DNA of 64,000 nt from Peteryoungia algae (GTDB lineage Bacteria > Pseudomonadota > Alphaproteobacteria > Rhizobiales > Rhizobiaceae). The stretch is taken from contig NZ_CP128477.1 of the NCBI RefSeq assembly GCF_030369675.1, positions 1,798,001-1,862,000 of the forward strand, read 5' to 3'. Numbering within the stretch: position 1 is the stretch's first letter; each line of letters starts with the position of its first letter. Positions 1-9,599 of this stretch are shown one piece after another. A program made the translations under genes and the position numbers. A model generated the notes under the pieces. That model saw nothing but the letters and a program-made list of their open reading frames with translations, ran no database searches and had not been told where the DNA came from.

Positions 1-747
1 ATGGTCACAAGCCATCTGCGCCTCGTGGCGAAGATCGCCATGGGCTATCGCGGCTATGGCCTGCCGATCGGCGAAGTCGTCTCGGAAGGCAATGTCGGCC
101 TGATGCAGGCCGTGAAGAAATTCGATCCCGAGCGCGGCTTCCGCCTGGCGACTTATGCCATGTGGTGGATCAAGGCGTCGATCCAGGAATACATCCTGCG
201 CTCCTGGTCGCTGGTGAAGATGGGCACGACCGCCAACCAGAAGCGGCTGTTCTTCAACCTGCGCCGTCTCAAGGGCAAGATCCAGGCCATCGAGGAGGGT
301 GACCTCAAGCCTGATCAGGTGACCGAGATCGCGACCAAGCTCAAGGTGTCTGAGGAGGAGGTCATTTCGATGAACCGCCGCCTGTCGGGCGACGCATCGC
401 TGAACGCCCCGCTGCGCGCGGCGGAAGGCGAGAGTGGCCAGTGGCAGGATTGGCTCGTCGATGACCATGAGAGCCAGGAAGCGGTCCTGATCGAACAGGA
501 CGAGCTGGACACCCGCCGCAGCATGCTGAAGCGTGCGATGAGCGTGCTCAACGACCGCGAGCGTCGCATCTTCGAGGCCCGCCGCCTGGCAGAAGATCCA
601 GTTACGCTGGAAGAACTCTCGTCCGAGTTCGACATCAGCCGCGAACGCGTCCGCCAGATCGAGGTCCGCGCCTTCGAGAAGGTGCAGGAAGCCGTTCAGA
701 AGGATGCGCTGGAAAGCGCCAAGGCGTTGCGGGTCGTCGAGGCCTGA
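1..747 (+). CDS. rpoH: RNA polymerase heat-shock sigma factor RpoH, 5' end cut by window
   Basis: Sigma-32 directs RNA polymerase to heat-shock promoters. The visible 248 residues begin inside region 2: the SHLRLVAKIAMGYRGYGLP stretch corresponds to about residue 50 of E. coli RpoH, so roughly 50 N-terminal residues lie outside the window and the ATG at base 1 is an internal Met. Region 2 (EGNVGLMQAVKKFDP, then YAMWWIKASIQEYILRSW) is followed by the RpoH box QKRLFFNLRRLKGK at about 80-93, which separates RpoH from housekeeping sigma factors. The C-terminal helix-turn-helix of region 4.2 (SRERVRQIEVRAFEKV) is intact. A terminator follows directly. Many rhizobia carry two rpoH genes; which one this is cannot be told from the sequence. 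Confidence 0.95.
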   Translation: MVTSHLRLVAKIAMGYRGYGLPIGEVVSEGNVGLMQAVKKFDPERGFRLATYAMWWIKASIQEYILRSWSLVKMGTTANQKRLFFNLRRLKGKIQAIEEGDLKPDQVTEIATKLKVSEEEVISMNRRLSGDASLNAPLRAAEGESGQWQDWLVDDHESQEAVLIEQDELDTRRSMLKRAMSVLNDRERRIFEARRLAEDPVTLEELSSEFDISRERVRQIEVRAFEKVQEAVQKDALESAKALRVVEA

Positions 748-779
748 GCCGCCACCGGATCCTTGAGAACGAGAAATAA

Positions 780-806
780 GCCGCCCGATGAACCGGGCGG
801 CTATCT
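780..806 (+). terminator. Intrinsic terminator after rpoH
   Basis: Perfect 8-bp GC-rich stem (780-787 with 794-801) around a 6-nt loop, followed by a short T-rich stretch. It sits 33 bases after the rpoH stop codon and before the convergent ABC permease gene. Confidence 0.75.
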
Positions 807-833
807 TTATATCGGTGAAATGATCGATCTCGC

Positions 834-1631
834 CTATTCGACGGCGAGTTGTTGCCGCGAGAACACCGCCAGTCCAAGCCCGTTCAGCACGACGAGCCAG
901 CCCAGCAGAACGGCAAAGCCCAACATTGCCGGGACTTCGGAGCCACCTGCAAGCAACCAGTCGCGGAGCGCCTGGGCAGCATAGCTCGGCAAGGGCAGCC
1001 GATCCGCATCCGCCCCCAGGTAAAGCTGTAGCAGCGTCGACCCGATCGCCAGCAGAAAGGCCGACAGCACAGCGGCGATCATCGAGCGGAAGATGACGAC
1101 GATCACCGCGACCAGCGAAGCAAGCACGGCAAGTTCGAGGAATGCGATTCCCGCAGCGATCAGAAGCAGCGAGAACGAACCCGAAGTGACCAGGAGTGCG
1201 CCACCACCCTGCCCCTTGATCAGCGAGAACAGCAGGTTGAGCGCCATGTCGCCCAGCACGACGACGAGGAGCCCCAGCGCAAGCCAGGCGAGGCAGACGA
1301 TGAGTTTGGCTGCATAGAGTTCGAAACGGGCATGGCGCGGCACCAGAAGGCGCCATGTCGAGTAGCGGTATTCAAGAAAGAAGACCGAAGCGACGCCCAG
1401 CGCAAACAGAAGATGCCCGAGGGAATTGCCGGACAGGCTGAGACCTCTTGCCGCCGACAGGAAAAGATCGACGTCTCCGGCACTCCGGTGACCCATGCGA
1501 AAAAGAAGGAAGCCCTCGATCACGAGTTTGAGCAGAACCGCCACCAGCGGCACCACGAGAAAGCCCCAGAACAGGATCGCGGGCTGCCGAACGAGCTTCA
1601 GCATTTCGGTCGGGATAAGGGTCCCCATCAT
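834..1631 (-). CDS. ABC-2 type transporter permease
   Basis: A 265-residue integral membrane protein with about six hydrophobic segments, the first two starting at AILFWGFLVVPLVAVLLK and SLGHLLFALGVASVFFLEY. It is the membrane half of an export-type ABC transporter; the ATPase gene lies immediately upstream. The start is placed at the ATG of MMGTLIPTEM, whose ATG overlaps the ATPase stop codon in an ATGA arrangement (1631-1628), a translational-coupling sign; the frame stays open further upstream inside the ATPase gene. The substrate is unknown. Two-gene ABC-2 systems of this build include bacitracin and lantibiotic exporters, but nothing here fixes that role. Confidence 0.8.
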   Translation of the reverse strand: MMGTLIPTEMLKLVRQPAILFWGFLVVPLVAVLLKLVIEGFLLFRMGHRSAGDVDLFLSAARGLSLSGNSLGHLLFALGVASVFFLEYRYSTWRLLVPRHARFELYAAKLIVCLAWLALGLLVVVLGDMALNLLFSLIKGQGGGALLVTSGSFSLLLIAAGIAFLELAVLASLVAVIVVIFRSMIAAVLSAFLLAIGSTLLQLYLGADADRLPLPSYAAQALRDWLLAGGSEVPAMLGFAVLLGWLVVLNGLGLAVFSRQQLAVE

Positions 1632-2560
1632 TTCATCTCCCGCGTCTGCGACAGGAACACCGTTTCGAGGTCCGGTTTGATCCATTTCGCCTCGTGGATG
1701 CGCACACCCGACACAGCGAGCGACCGGATCAGGTCCGGCACCTCGGATTGATCGATGCGAACATAGACACCACCGTCGGCTGCCTGGCCGCGGCCGTCCA
1801 GCTGCGTAACCAGCCCGTCCGGATGATCGACCCGCAACCAGAAGCGCCCCTCCTGATCGAGGAGATCGGCAACCGCACCTTCGGCGATGAGTCTTCCATG
1901 CTGCAGAATCGCCACCCGGTCGCAGACCCGTTCCACCTCATCCAGCAGATGGCTGGAAAGCAGCACGGTCAACCCGTCCCGATGCACCAGATCGTGGATC
2001 AGGGCGCGCATCTCGAGAATGCCGTCCGGATCGAGACCATTTGTCGGTTCGTCGAGAATGATCGCCTCTGGTTCCGTGACCAGCGCGCAACCGATGCCGA
2101 GGCGCTGCTTCATGCCAAGCGAAAAGCCGGACACAGCCTTGTCCGCTGCCTTCTGCAATCCGATCCGCTTGAGCACCGGCTCCACCAAAGAGGATGTCGC
2201 GGAACTGTCCGCCAAGATCCGCAGATGTTCTCTGGCCGTCAGGAAAGGATAGAAGCTCGGCGCCTCGATCAGCATGCCGAGCCGCCGCCGTCCGGCAGGT
2301 GTTGCCGCATCGCCGAAGATCCGGACTTCGCCGCGATCGGGCCGGAGAAGCCCTGCCAGGATCCGCAGCAGCGTACTCTTGCCCGCTCCGTTGGGGCCGA
2401 GCAGACCATAGACTACACCGCGCGGGATCGAGAGACTGAGCCCGTCGAGCGCCTGCACCGCGCTGGCACCTCGGCCGAAACCCTTGTGCACAGAAACGAA
2501 GTCGATCGCCGGGCTCCCGGTCGTCGACATGGGGGCCGTTGCCACACTGGTCTGTGTCAT
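1628..2560 (-). CDS. ABC transporter ATP-binding protein (BcrA/CcmA-like)
   Basis: Cytoplasmic ATPase of the exporter with the permease encoded next to it. Counting from the chosen ATG, Walker A GPNGAGKS lies near residue 55, the signature FSLGMKQR near 146 and Walker B IILDEP near 167, followed by the NGLDP D-loop and an H-loop in LLSSHLLDEVE. About 85 C-terminal residues follow the ATPase core, as in drug or bacteriocin exporter ATPases. The frame opens at a GTG at 2572, but the ATG at 2560 fits the upstream purine-rich GGTTAGGG better. Whether it exports a toxin, lipid or peptide is not visible. Confidence 0.85.
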   Translation of the reverse strand: MTQTSVATAPMSTTGSPAIDFVSVHKGFGRGASAVQALDGLSLSIPRGVVYGLLGPNGAGKSTLLRILAGLLRPDRGEVRIFGDAATPAGRRRLGMLIEAPSFYPFLTAREHLRILADSSATSSLVEPVLKRIGLQKAADKAVSGFSLGMKQRLGIGCALVTEPEAIILDEPTNGLDPDGILEMRALIHDLVHRDGLTVLLSSHLLDEVERVCDRVAILQHGRLIAEGAVADLLDQEGRFWLRVDHPDGLVTQLDGRGQAADGGVYVRIDQSEVPDLIRSLAVSGVRIHEAKWIKPDLETVFLSQTREMK

Positions 2561-2657
2561 TGCTGCGATCACACCCTAACCTGCACTTGTTGCTCTATGC
2601 GGACGCGCGGAAAGGAAGTGCCTTCCTGATCCGCCACCTTCACGCCAGCTCGATATG

Positions 2658-2685
2658 AAAAATCCGCCGGAAAATTCCGGCGGAT
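2658..2685 (-). terminator. Intrinsic terminator after the 829-aa membrane protein
   Basis: On the minus strand a 10-bp perfect stem (2685-2676 with 2671-2662, loop of 4) is followed by TTTT and an AT-rich stretch. It lies 26 bases after the stop codon at 2712. Confidence 0.8.
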
Positions 2686-2711
2686 CTGGAAGAGACTTGG
2701 GAGGGCGACCC

Positions 2712-5201
2712 TCAATTCGCCGGCGCTGCCGGGGTCAGCGCTGCCCATTCGCGCAGCACCTGCTCGAAGACATTGCCGCCCGTCGTGCCCTTGTCGAGCG
2801 TGATCAGCGCCCGGCGACCGTTGCGGTAGGTGAGCGGAATGTCCATCCAGCCGCGGGTCGAGAGCAGTTCGACATTGCGCTTGACGACATCCTCGAAGTC
2901 GTTGAGCGCAACCAGATAGGTGTCGTCGGTGACCTTGGCGGTGACAGCGACGAGCGGGTCACCACGATCCTGTTCGGTACGCTTCATGGCGATGCGCTGC
3001 AGGTTCTCGATCGCGCCACCTTCAAAGTCCGGTGGCACCGAGAAGACGACCTCGATGATATGGCTTGCCGGAAGAGAATTGTCGGTGTTGCGCTTGATCG
3101 TCAGGAGGGCCGTGATACCGCGCTCCGGCACGTTGATGCGCCCCTGGATCTGCGGGTCGGGTCGTCCATCGGCACCGTTCTCGCGAACGGCGGTCCAGCT
3201 GATCGAGCCCGGCACGGCAACCGGAGTCGCCTGGCCGATGCGCTCTTCGTAAAGGAAGAGCTTCTCGCCTCCAGCGATCGCTGCAGCATCCCCGGACGTG
3301 GCCGGGCTCTGCGTGGCGGCAGCGCCATTGGCGGCAGCCGGTGCATCGCTTGGCTCGACGGCCGAGGCGACCGTCTGGGCGGAAACCGAGCGGCCCTCGG
3401 CCGGTGCACCTTCGATCGGCGCAGACCCTGCACCCTCGTCGATTTCGGTGCCATCGGGACGCAGGCGCTGGGTGAACTTCTGGTCGGCAGCCGTCGCAGC
3501 GGCAGGCGGAGTGGCGGCCTCTTCGGTCACCGGTTCGGCCGGTGTCTCGGAACCGGCCGGCGTGGTGGCCGGCGGGGCCGTCGTCTCTTCTGCCGGCGCA
3601 ATCTCGCCGGTCAGGTTGGCGACCATGCTGCCGATATCATCACGCATGCTCCAGGCGAGGTAACCACCGCCAGCAAGCAGGGCAACGATCAGGCCACCGA
3701 TGATGAGAGGCGCAAGATTACGCCGCTTCTTCGGCTCCAGCCGATAGGAAGGCTGCTGTCCATAACCGCTGACCAGGGTCTCCATGCCGTCGGCCTGTCC
3801 GGCAGCGACATCGACCTGGGCACCCTTTGCGCTCGGCGCAAAGCTGTCGATATGCTCGTCCCACTCGGTCGGAGCAAGCGATGCGCCCTGTGCAGACCCA
3901 ACGTCACCCTCGCGCGGCGAAGCCTTGGCCTCCTCCGCGTGATCCTGGAACCACTGGCTGAAATCGTCTGGTTCAATGTTCGCTGCAGCCGGAGGTTCGC
4001 CGATCGTCCCGAGTGTCGCGGGGTCAGCATCCGGAAGGCTGAGCCCCTCCGAAGCGAGGAAGTCATGGCTCGCTTCGACACGAACCGGCTCCTCATAGGC
4101 AGGGAATTCGTCGGTCGGTGTATAGGATACGGCCGCAGGGGCCATGTCGATTTCCGGAACTTCCGGCACGCGGTTCGCGGCCGTCTCGGTCGCGACAGGA
4201 GGATCCCAGCTCGCAGCGGGGATCGTCGGCAGCGGATCCTGGGCACGGCTCTGCAGCCAGTCATCGACCGAATCGACCGGTACGGCGGCGGCTGGCGTTT
4301 GCGCTGCGAGATCGGGTTCGGGTTCCGGCTGGACCTCGGCGGCCAAGAGTTCGGGTTCAGCACGTTCGGGTTCAGCGGCTTCGGGCTCGGCAGGCGGCTC
4401 GACCGCCCAGGCCGGCGTGGTCGGCTCGGGCTCGTCCTGCTGCGACCAGGTTTCCTCGGCTGTCGGGGCCTCCTGGAAGGGCTCGGCTTCGGCGGGGGCT
4501 TCAACCTCTGCCGGGCTCTCCGGCTCGGCGGCAACGGGCTCTTCGGGACGGTCGTCGTAGAGGCGCTCGTAATCGGTGTCCTGATCATCGGCACCGAATG
4601 TCGGCTCGACCCGCCAGCCTGCGTCAACCGGCGCGGCGTCATCCGCAACGGGTTCCGGTTCCTGAACCGGCTCTGCGCGATAGACTTCGAGACTTTCAGG
4701 CTCTGGCTCGGCAGCCGGTTCCGCCATATGGGCGTCGGCCCAGTCGTCACCGGTCACAGAGGGACCGTTCTCGGCATAGGTCTCGACGGGCTCGTTGACC
4801 GGTTGGACCGCTTCGGGCAAGGCCTGAGCGTCTTCAGGGCCGGCCGCAGGCTCTTCCTCGGCTGCCGGAACAGGCTCGGCCCAGGCGGGCGAAGACGCGG
4901 CAACGGCACCAGTCGTTGCCATGTCTGCCGTACCGGCCGCCTCTGGAGGCGCCTCGGCAACGACCGGCACTTCGTCGATGGCTGGCAAGGCTTCGGCATG
5001 TTCGGCCTCGACCTCACGGATCGCGGCATCGAGCTTGTCGAGCTGGCGCTGAAGCATGTGTTCGGGCGGGCGCGGCGACATGTTCTCAAGCTGCCGAACG
5101 ACAGCGGCCCGGGCCTTTTCATAGACCCGTACGCGCATCTCCGGAGTGTTGTTCGAGAGCCCGTCTACGGCCCGTCGAATTACCGCGATAAAGTCTGCCA
5201 T
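2712..5201 (-). CDS. Large Pro/Ala/Glu-rich single-pass membrane protein, unknown function
   Basis: An 829-residue protein with no recognised enzymatic motif. The N-terminal 75 residues (MADFIAVIRRAVDGLS onward) look helical and charged. Residues about 75-490 are a low-complexity acidic region rich in Pro, Ala and Glu, with recurring PEPE/AEPE patterns. One transmembrane segment lies at about 496-517 (LAPLIIGGLIVALLAGGGYLAW), preceded by the basic stop-transfer EPKKRRN, so the acidic arm is probably cytoplasmic. A second Pro/Ala/Thr linker leads to a compact C-terminal domain of about 190 residues, presumably periplasmic. The start MADF was chosen over an upstream Met because of the AGAGAAAG purine stretch before it. 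It sits between purA and the ABC pair; conserved unknown proteins of this layout occur in rhizobia. Confidence 0.75.
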   Translation of the reverse strand: MADFIAVIRRAVDGLSNNTPEMRVRVYEKARAAVVRQLENMSPRPPEHMLQRQLDKLDAAIREVEAEHAEALPAIDEVPVVAEAPPEAAGTADMATTGAVAASSPAWAEPVPAAEEEPAAGPEDAQALPEAVQPVNEPVETYAENGPSVTGDDWADAHMAEPAAEPEPESLEVYRAEPVQEPEPVADDAAPVDAGWRVEPTFGADDQDTDYERLYDDRPEEPVAAEPESPAEVEAPAEAEPFQEAPTAEETWSQQDEPEPTTPAWAVEPPAEPEAAEPERAEPELLAAEVQPEPEPDLAAQTPAAAVPVDSVDDWLQSRAQDPLPTIPAASWDPPVATETAANRVPEVPEIDMAPAAVSYTPTDEFPAYEEPVRVEASHDFLASEGLSLPDADPATLGTIGEPPAAANIEPDDFSQWFQDHAEEAKASPREGDVGSAQGASLAPTEWDEHIDSFAPSAKGAQVDVAAGQADGMETLVSGYGQQPSYRLEPKKRRNLAPLIIGGLIVALLAGGGYLAWSMRDDIGSMVANLTGEIAPAEETTAPPATTPAGSETPAEPVTEEAATPPAAATAADQKFTQRLRPDGTEIDEGAGSAPIEGAPAEGRSVSAQTVASAVEPSDAPAAANGAAATQSPATSGDAAAIAGGEKLFLYEERIGQATPVAVPGSISWTAVRENGADGRPDPQIQGRINVPERGITALLTIKRNTDNSLPASHIIEVVFSVPPDFEGGAIENLQRIAMKRTEQDRGDPLVAVTAKVTDDTYLVALNDFEDVVKRNVELLSTRGWMDIPLTYRNGRRALITLDKGTTGGNVFEQVLREWAALTPAAPAN

Positions 5202-5260
5202 CAGCACTTTCTCTTGAGAGCCGGCCCGCCACGCCGGCAAAACTTCATTAAAATACTAGA

Positions 5261-6559
<1,299 letters not shown>

Positions 6560-6769
6560 CACATAATCCTGTATATCGCGCAGTGTCTGCGCCCTACCCA
6601 AACCCGCGCATCTATACTGTGTTGTTTTTCGGAAATCGACCCGTCTTGAGGCCAGATTTGGCTTTTTGCGTGACAAAGCATGCCCCCTCGCCTAATTCGG
6701 AGGCAATTCGCGCTGCGCCGGACCAAAGCGATATGGTTTCGGCAACCAGCGGCCGCCTGCAGGGAAGTG

Positions 6770-7675
6770 ATGCCTTTGCCCATACGCGCATACAGCTTTC
6801 TCGTCATCACCACCCTCCTTTGGGGTGGCAATACCATCGCCGGCAAGCTCGCGCTCGGCCATGTAAGCCCCATGGTCCTCAGCTTCGGACGCTGGGCGCT
6901 CGCGACCCTGGTCATTGCCTCGATCGCGATCCCGCAGATTCGCAAGGACTGGAGCGTCCTCAAGGCCAATTGGAAGCTGCTGATCTTCTACGGTGCAATT
7001 GGTTATGCCGCCTTCAACGGTTTTCTCTATACCGCACTCAAATATACCAGCGCCGTCAACGGCGCGATCGAACAGGGTGCAATTCCGGTCCTGATCTTCG
7101 TCATCAATTTCCTTTTGTTTCGCATTCAGGTCTCGGCCATCCAGATCCTCGGCTTCCTGATCAGCTTCGTCGGTGCGGCCGTCACGGCCTCGCATGGCGA
7201 TCTGCAGACGCTGCTGACGCTCACCCTGAACCACGGCGACCTGCTGATGCTCTTTGCCGGCATCTCCTATGCGATCTACACCGTTTCGCTGCGCTGGAAA
7301 CCACCCGTGCACTGGAAGAGCCTGATGGCCGTCCCGGCACTCGCAGCCGCCGTCACCTGTCTCCCGCTTCTCTGGTGGGAAGCGGGTCGTGGTGAGTTGA
7401 TCCTGCCCGACATGCGCGGCTGGCTGATCATCCTCTATGCCGGGCTCTTCCCGTCGCTGATTTCGCAGATCCTCTACATCAAGGGCGTCGAAGGTATCGG
7501 TGCCAACCGTGCCGGTTTGTTCATCAACCTCGTGCCCGTCTTCGGAACTCTGCTGTCGATCACCATTCTCGGTGAAACGCTGGAAGTCTTTCACGTCGTG
7601 GCACTGGTTCTGGTTCTGGGCGGTATCGCGATCGCCGAATGGGGAAAGCCGGCGGTCGAAAAACCGGCCCGCTGA
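6770..7675 (+). CDS. DMT-superfamily (EamA) permease
   Basis: A 301-residue inner-membrane protein with about ten hydrophobic helices in the two-repeat EamA layout: first repeat begins YSFLVITTLLWGGNTIAGKLAL, second contains DLLMLFAGISYAIYTVSLRW. The family exports or imports amino acids, nucleosides and other small metabolites; the substrate here cannot be assigned. The start ATG at 6770 is preceded by AGGGAAG, and the frame upstream of it is Arg-rich and lacks membrane character. It is transcribed divergently from purA and ends 17 bases before the convergent phosphatase gene with no obvious terminator between. Confidence 0.85.
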   Translation: MPLPIRAYSFLVITTLLWGGNTIAGKLALGHVSPMVLSFGRWALATLVIASIAIPQIRKDWSVLKANWKLLIFYGAIGYAAFNGFLYTALKYTSAVNGAIEQGAIPVLIFVINFLLFRIQVSAIQILGFLISFVGAAVTASHGDLQTLLTLTLNHGDLLMLFAGISYAIYTVSLRWKPPVHWKSLMAVPALAAAVTCLPLLWWEAGRGELILPDMRGWLIILYAGLFPSLISQILYIKGVEGIGANRAGLFINLVPVFGTLLSITILGETLEVFHVVALVLVLGGIAIAEWGKPAVEKPAR

Positions 7676-7692
7676 ACGGATGGCCTCCCGAT

Positions 7693-8466
7693 TCAGCCAG
7701 GCCCGCCGACCGACAGGATCGTGACATCCCCGTCCACAACACGCGCGGCTGCCAGCCGTCCGGTGCGATAGCAGTGGGTGTCGAGGCTCACCCGATCAGG
7801 CCCGACATCAGGCTCTTTCACAGGCGTGTGGCCGTGGAAGACGCGTAGGGGAAGACCGGGCCCGAGATCGAGAAACGACCGGCGAATCCACATCAGGTCT
7901 TCGTCGGTCTGTTCGGAAAGCGGGCGTCCGGGCCGAATGCCGGCATGGACAAAGACATCATTTCCGACGGTCAGCAGCACCGGCAGACTTCGCAGAAAGT
8001 CGACATGGCTTTGCGGAACAGTAGTACGGACCATCTCCCGCAAAGGGCGGCTGGCACCCCGCAATGGATGGTCGTCAACTTCGACGCCATAGGACCGAAA
8101 CGTCTCTTTCGCACCGTGATCGAGAACCCAATTGCCCGCAGGGTCACCTTCCACAAAGGCAAGAAACGCATCGTCGTGATTGCCGCGCAGGCAGATACGA
8201 TCGAACCCGACAGGTGGCGCGGCTGTGAGATGATAGAGGACCGCCGCAGACTTCGACCCGCGATCAACATAGTCACCCAGCATCACGATCAGTTTTCGCC
8301 CTTCGATCGAGGCCGCATCCTCGCGGATACGCTCCTCGAGGTCGACCAGAGGCTCGAGACAGCCATGCACGTCGCCAACGGCATAGATTGCTGCGTAACG
8401 CAGCGGATCGATGGCGAGACGTGACGCACCTGCCCCCTGTGCTACCGCCAGTCCGACATCACCCAT
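7693..8466 (-). CDS. Calcineurin-like (PPP family) serine/threonine phosphatase
   Basis: A 257-residue metallophosphoesterase with the three PPP signature blocks in order: GDVHG, GDYVDRG and GNHD, followed downstream by a VFVHAGIRPG and an FHGHTPV block carrying the remaining metal-binding His residues. This is the signature of bacterial PrpA/ApaH-like phosphatases that bind two metal ions and act on phosphoproteins or dinucleoside polyphosphates. The ATG at 8466 was chosen because AGGGAGAC lies just upstream; a further Met 15 codons earlier has none. The neighbours give no functional hint. Confidence 0.88.
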   Translation of the reverse strand: MGDVGLAVAQGAGASRLAIDPLRYAAIYAVGDVHGCLEPLVDLEERIREDAASIEGRKLIVMLGDYVDRGSKSAAVLYHLTAAPPVGFDRICLRGNHDDAFLAFVEGDPAGNWVLDHGAKETFRSYGVEVDDHPLRGASRPLREMVRTTVPQSHVDFLRSLPVLLTVGNDVFVHAGIRPGRPLSEQTDEDLMWIRRSFLDLGPGLPLRVFHGHTPVKEPDVGPDRVSLDTHCYRTGRLAAARVVDGDVTILSVGGPG

Positions 8467-8522
8467 CGTCTGTCTCCCTTGATCCGTGGGGAAGATCCCA
8501 ACAATGCCCAACCAAACGCGAA

Positions 8523-8549
8523 AGGCCAGCCACCAGCGGTAGCTGACCT
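8523..8549 (-). terminator. Probable weak terminator after the 107-aa membrane protein
   Basis: On the minus strand an 8-bp stem (8549-8542 with 8530-8523, one G-U pair) is followed by TTTCGCGTTT. It lies 22 bases after the stop codon at 8571. Confidence 0.5.
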
Positions 8550-8570
8550 CTCAAAGACTGCCTTAAATGA

Positions 8571-8894
8571 TCAAGGCGTTGTCGTCGGCGGCGTCGCCGG
8601 GGCCGGTGCCGCCGGGGCGGGGTCAGCCGGGGCCGGATCAGCGGCCGGCGGGGTCGCCGGAGCGGCCGGGGCGGCATCAGTTGCTGGTGGCGTTGCCGGT
8701 TCTGCCGGGGTGGTCGATTCCGTGGCCGGCGTCATTGGCGAATCGGTGTCTGCACCACCGCCGAAGATGAAGAAGGCACCGGCGGCGATTACGACGATCA
8801 GCAGCACCGCGATACCCCAGCTCGCGCCACTCGTCGTGGTCTGCTGGGTAACATGCGGCCGCTGGTCAAGGCGGGGATCGGGACGTTGATCCAT
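8571..8894 (-). CDS. Small single-pass membrane protein with Pro/Ala-rich tail
   Basis: A 107-residue protein of unknown function. A charged, Arg/Asp-rich N-terminus (MDQRPDPRLDQRPH) leads to one transmembrane helix at about 26-45 (SWGIAVLLIVVIAAGAFFIF). The remaining 60 residues are almost only Pro, Ala, Thr and Asp, presumably an extended periplasmic tail. An AGGAGG Shine-Dalgarno sequence 8 bases before the ATG fixes the start, although the frame is open 34 codons further. It follows the DUF1236 gene on the same strand by 76 bases and may be co-transcribed with it. Confidence 0.7.
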   Translation of the reverse strand: MDQRPDPRLDQRPHVTQQTTTSGASWGIAVLLIVVIAAGAFFIFGGGADTDSPMTPATESTTPAEPATPPATDAAPAAPATPPAADPAPADPAPAAPAPATPPTTTP

Positions 8895-8970
8895 GGTATT
8901 TCCTCCTGGATGGGCTGCCAACTGCTGTGCGGCGGCAGCGCGTTCATTCTTTTGCTGAAGTCTTTCGTCC

Positions 8971-9369
8971 TTACTGGACGACCCCAACAACGACATAGGT
9001 CTGTGGGTCGACGATCACGCGCTGGTTGTTGACCACCGCATAGGCATAGGCCGGATCTTCAGGGATCGTCGTCAGGACGATTTCCTGCGGCAAAGGCTCA
9101 CCGACAACCACCTGTCGTTCGATCACGACGGGCTGCGCGGGCACGGGCTGCTGCTGAACATAGGTGACGACCCTCTGGGGTGGCGGATCGACGGCGGTGC
9201 CGGCAATTGCACCGACCACACCACCCACCGCAGCCCCAACCGGGCCACCGACAATAGCACCGGTGACGGCGCCGCCTGCAGCGCCCGTAACAGTGCCTTC
9301 CTGCGCCGCGACTGGCGATGCCACGGCACCGATGAGAATGGCTCCGAGAGCAATGATCTTCGTCTTCAT
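8971..9369 (-). CDS. DUF1236 family exported protein
   Basis: A 132-residue protein with a signal peptide (MKTKIIALGAILIGAVASPVAAQ, cleavage after AQ or AA). Next comes a glycine-zipper-like stretch GAAGGAVTGAIVGGPVGAA and GGVVGAIAGTAV at about 26-56, then a DUF1236 module ending with YAYAVVNNQRVIVDPQT, a repeat common in small envelope proteins of Rhizobiales. Glycine zippers often insert in or contact membranes. Function unknown. The start is supported by GGAAAGGATCCAGCC before the ATG at 9369. Confidence 0.8.
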   Translation of the reverse strand: MKTKIIALGAILIGAVASPVAAQEGTVTGAAGGAVTGAIVGGPVGAAVGGVVGAIAGTAVDPPPQRVVTYVQQQPVPAQPVVIERQVVVGEPLPQEIVLTTIPEDPAYAYAVVNNQRVIVDPQTYVVVGVVQ

Positions 9370-9599
9370 GGCTGGATCCTTTCCGTTGTCTGCCATTGAC
9401 GGAAAGAACGGGCATCACGGGAAATTGTTCCACGCACGCCTTTAGAGCCTGATACTGCAAGCGATTGGAAAAATAGACAAAATTGAGGCAGGCGTGCAGA
9501 CTGGTCCGCACGCTTTACTTCAGGTGGCAGGCGAGGGCTTGACGCCCCGAGGCGAGTTTACCTGCCGGCAACCGTCCGCGACGCCCGACAGGCTCGCGG

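Noticed and set aside
9434..9497. Complementary arms GCACGCCT/AGGCGTGC upstream of the DUF1236 gene
   Set aside because: The arms are 48 bases apart and short; likely chance.
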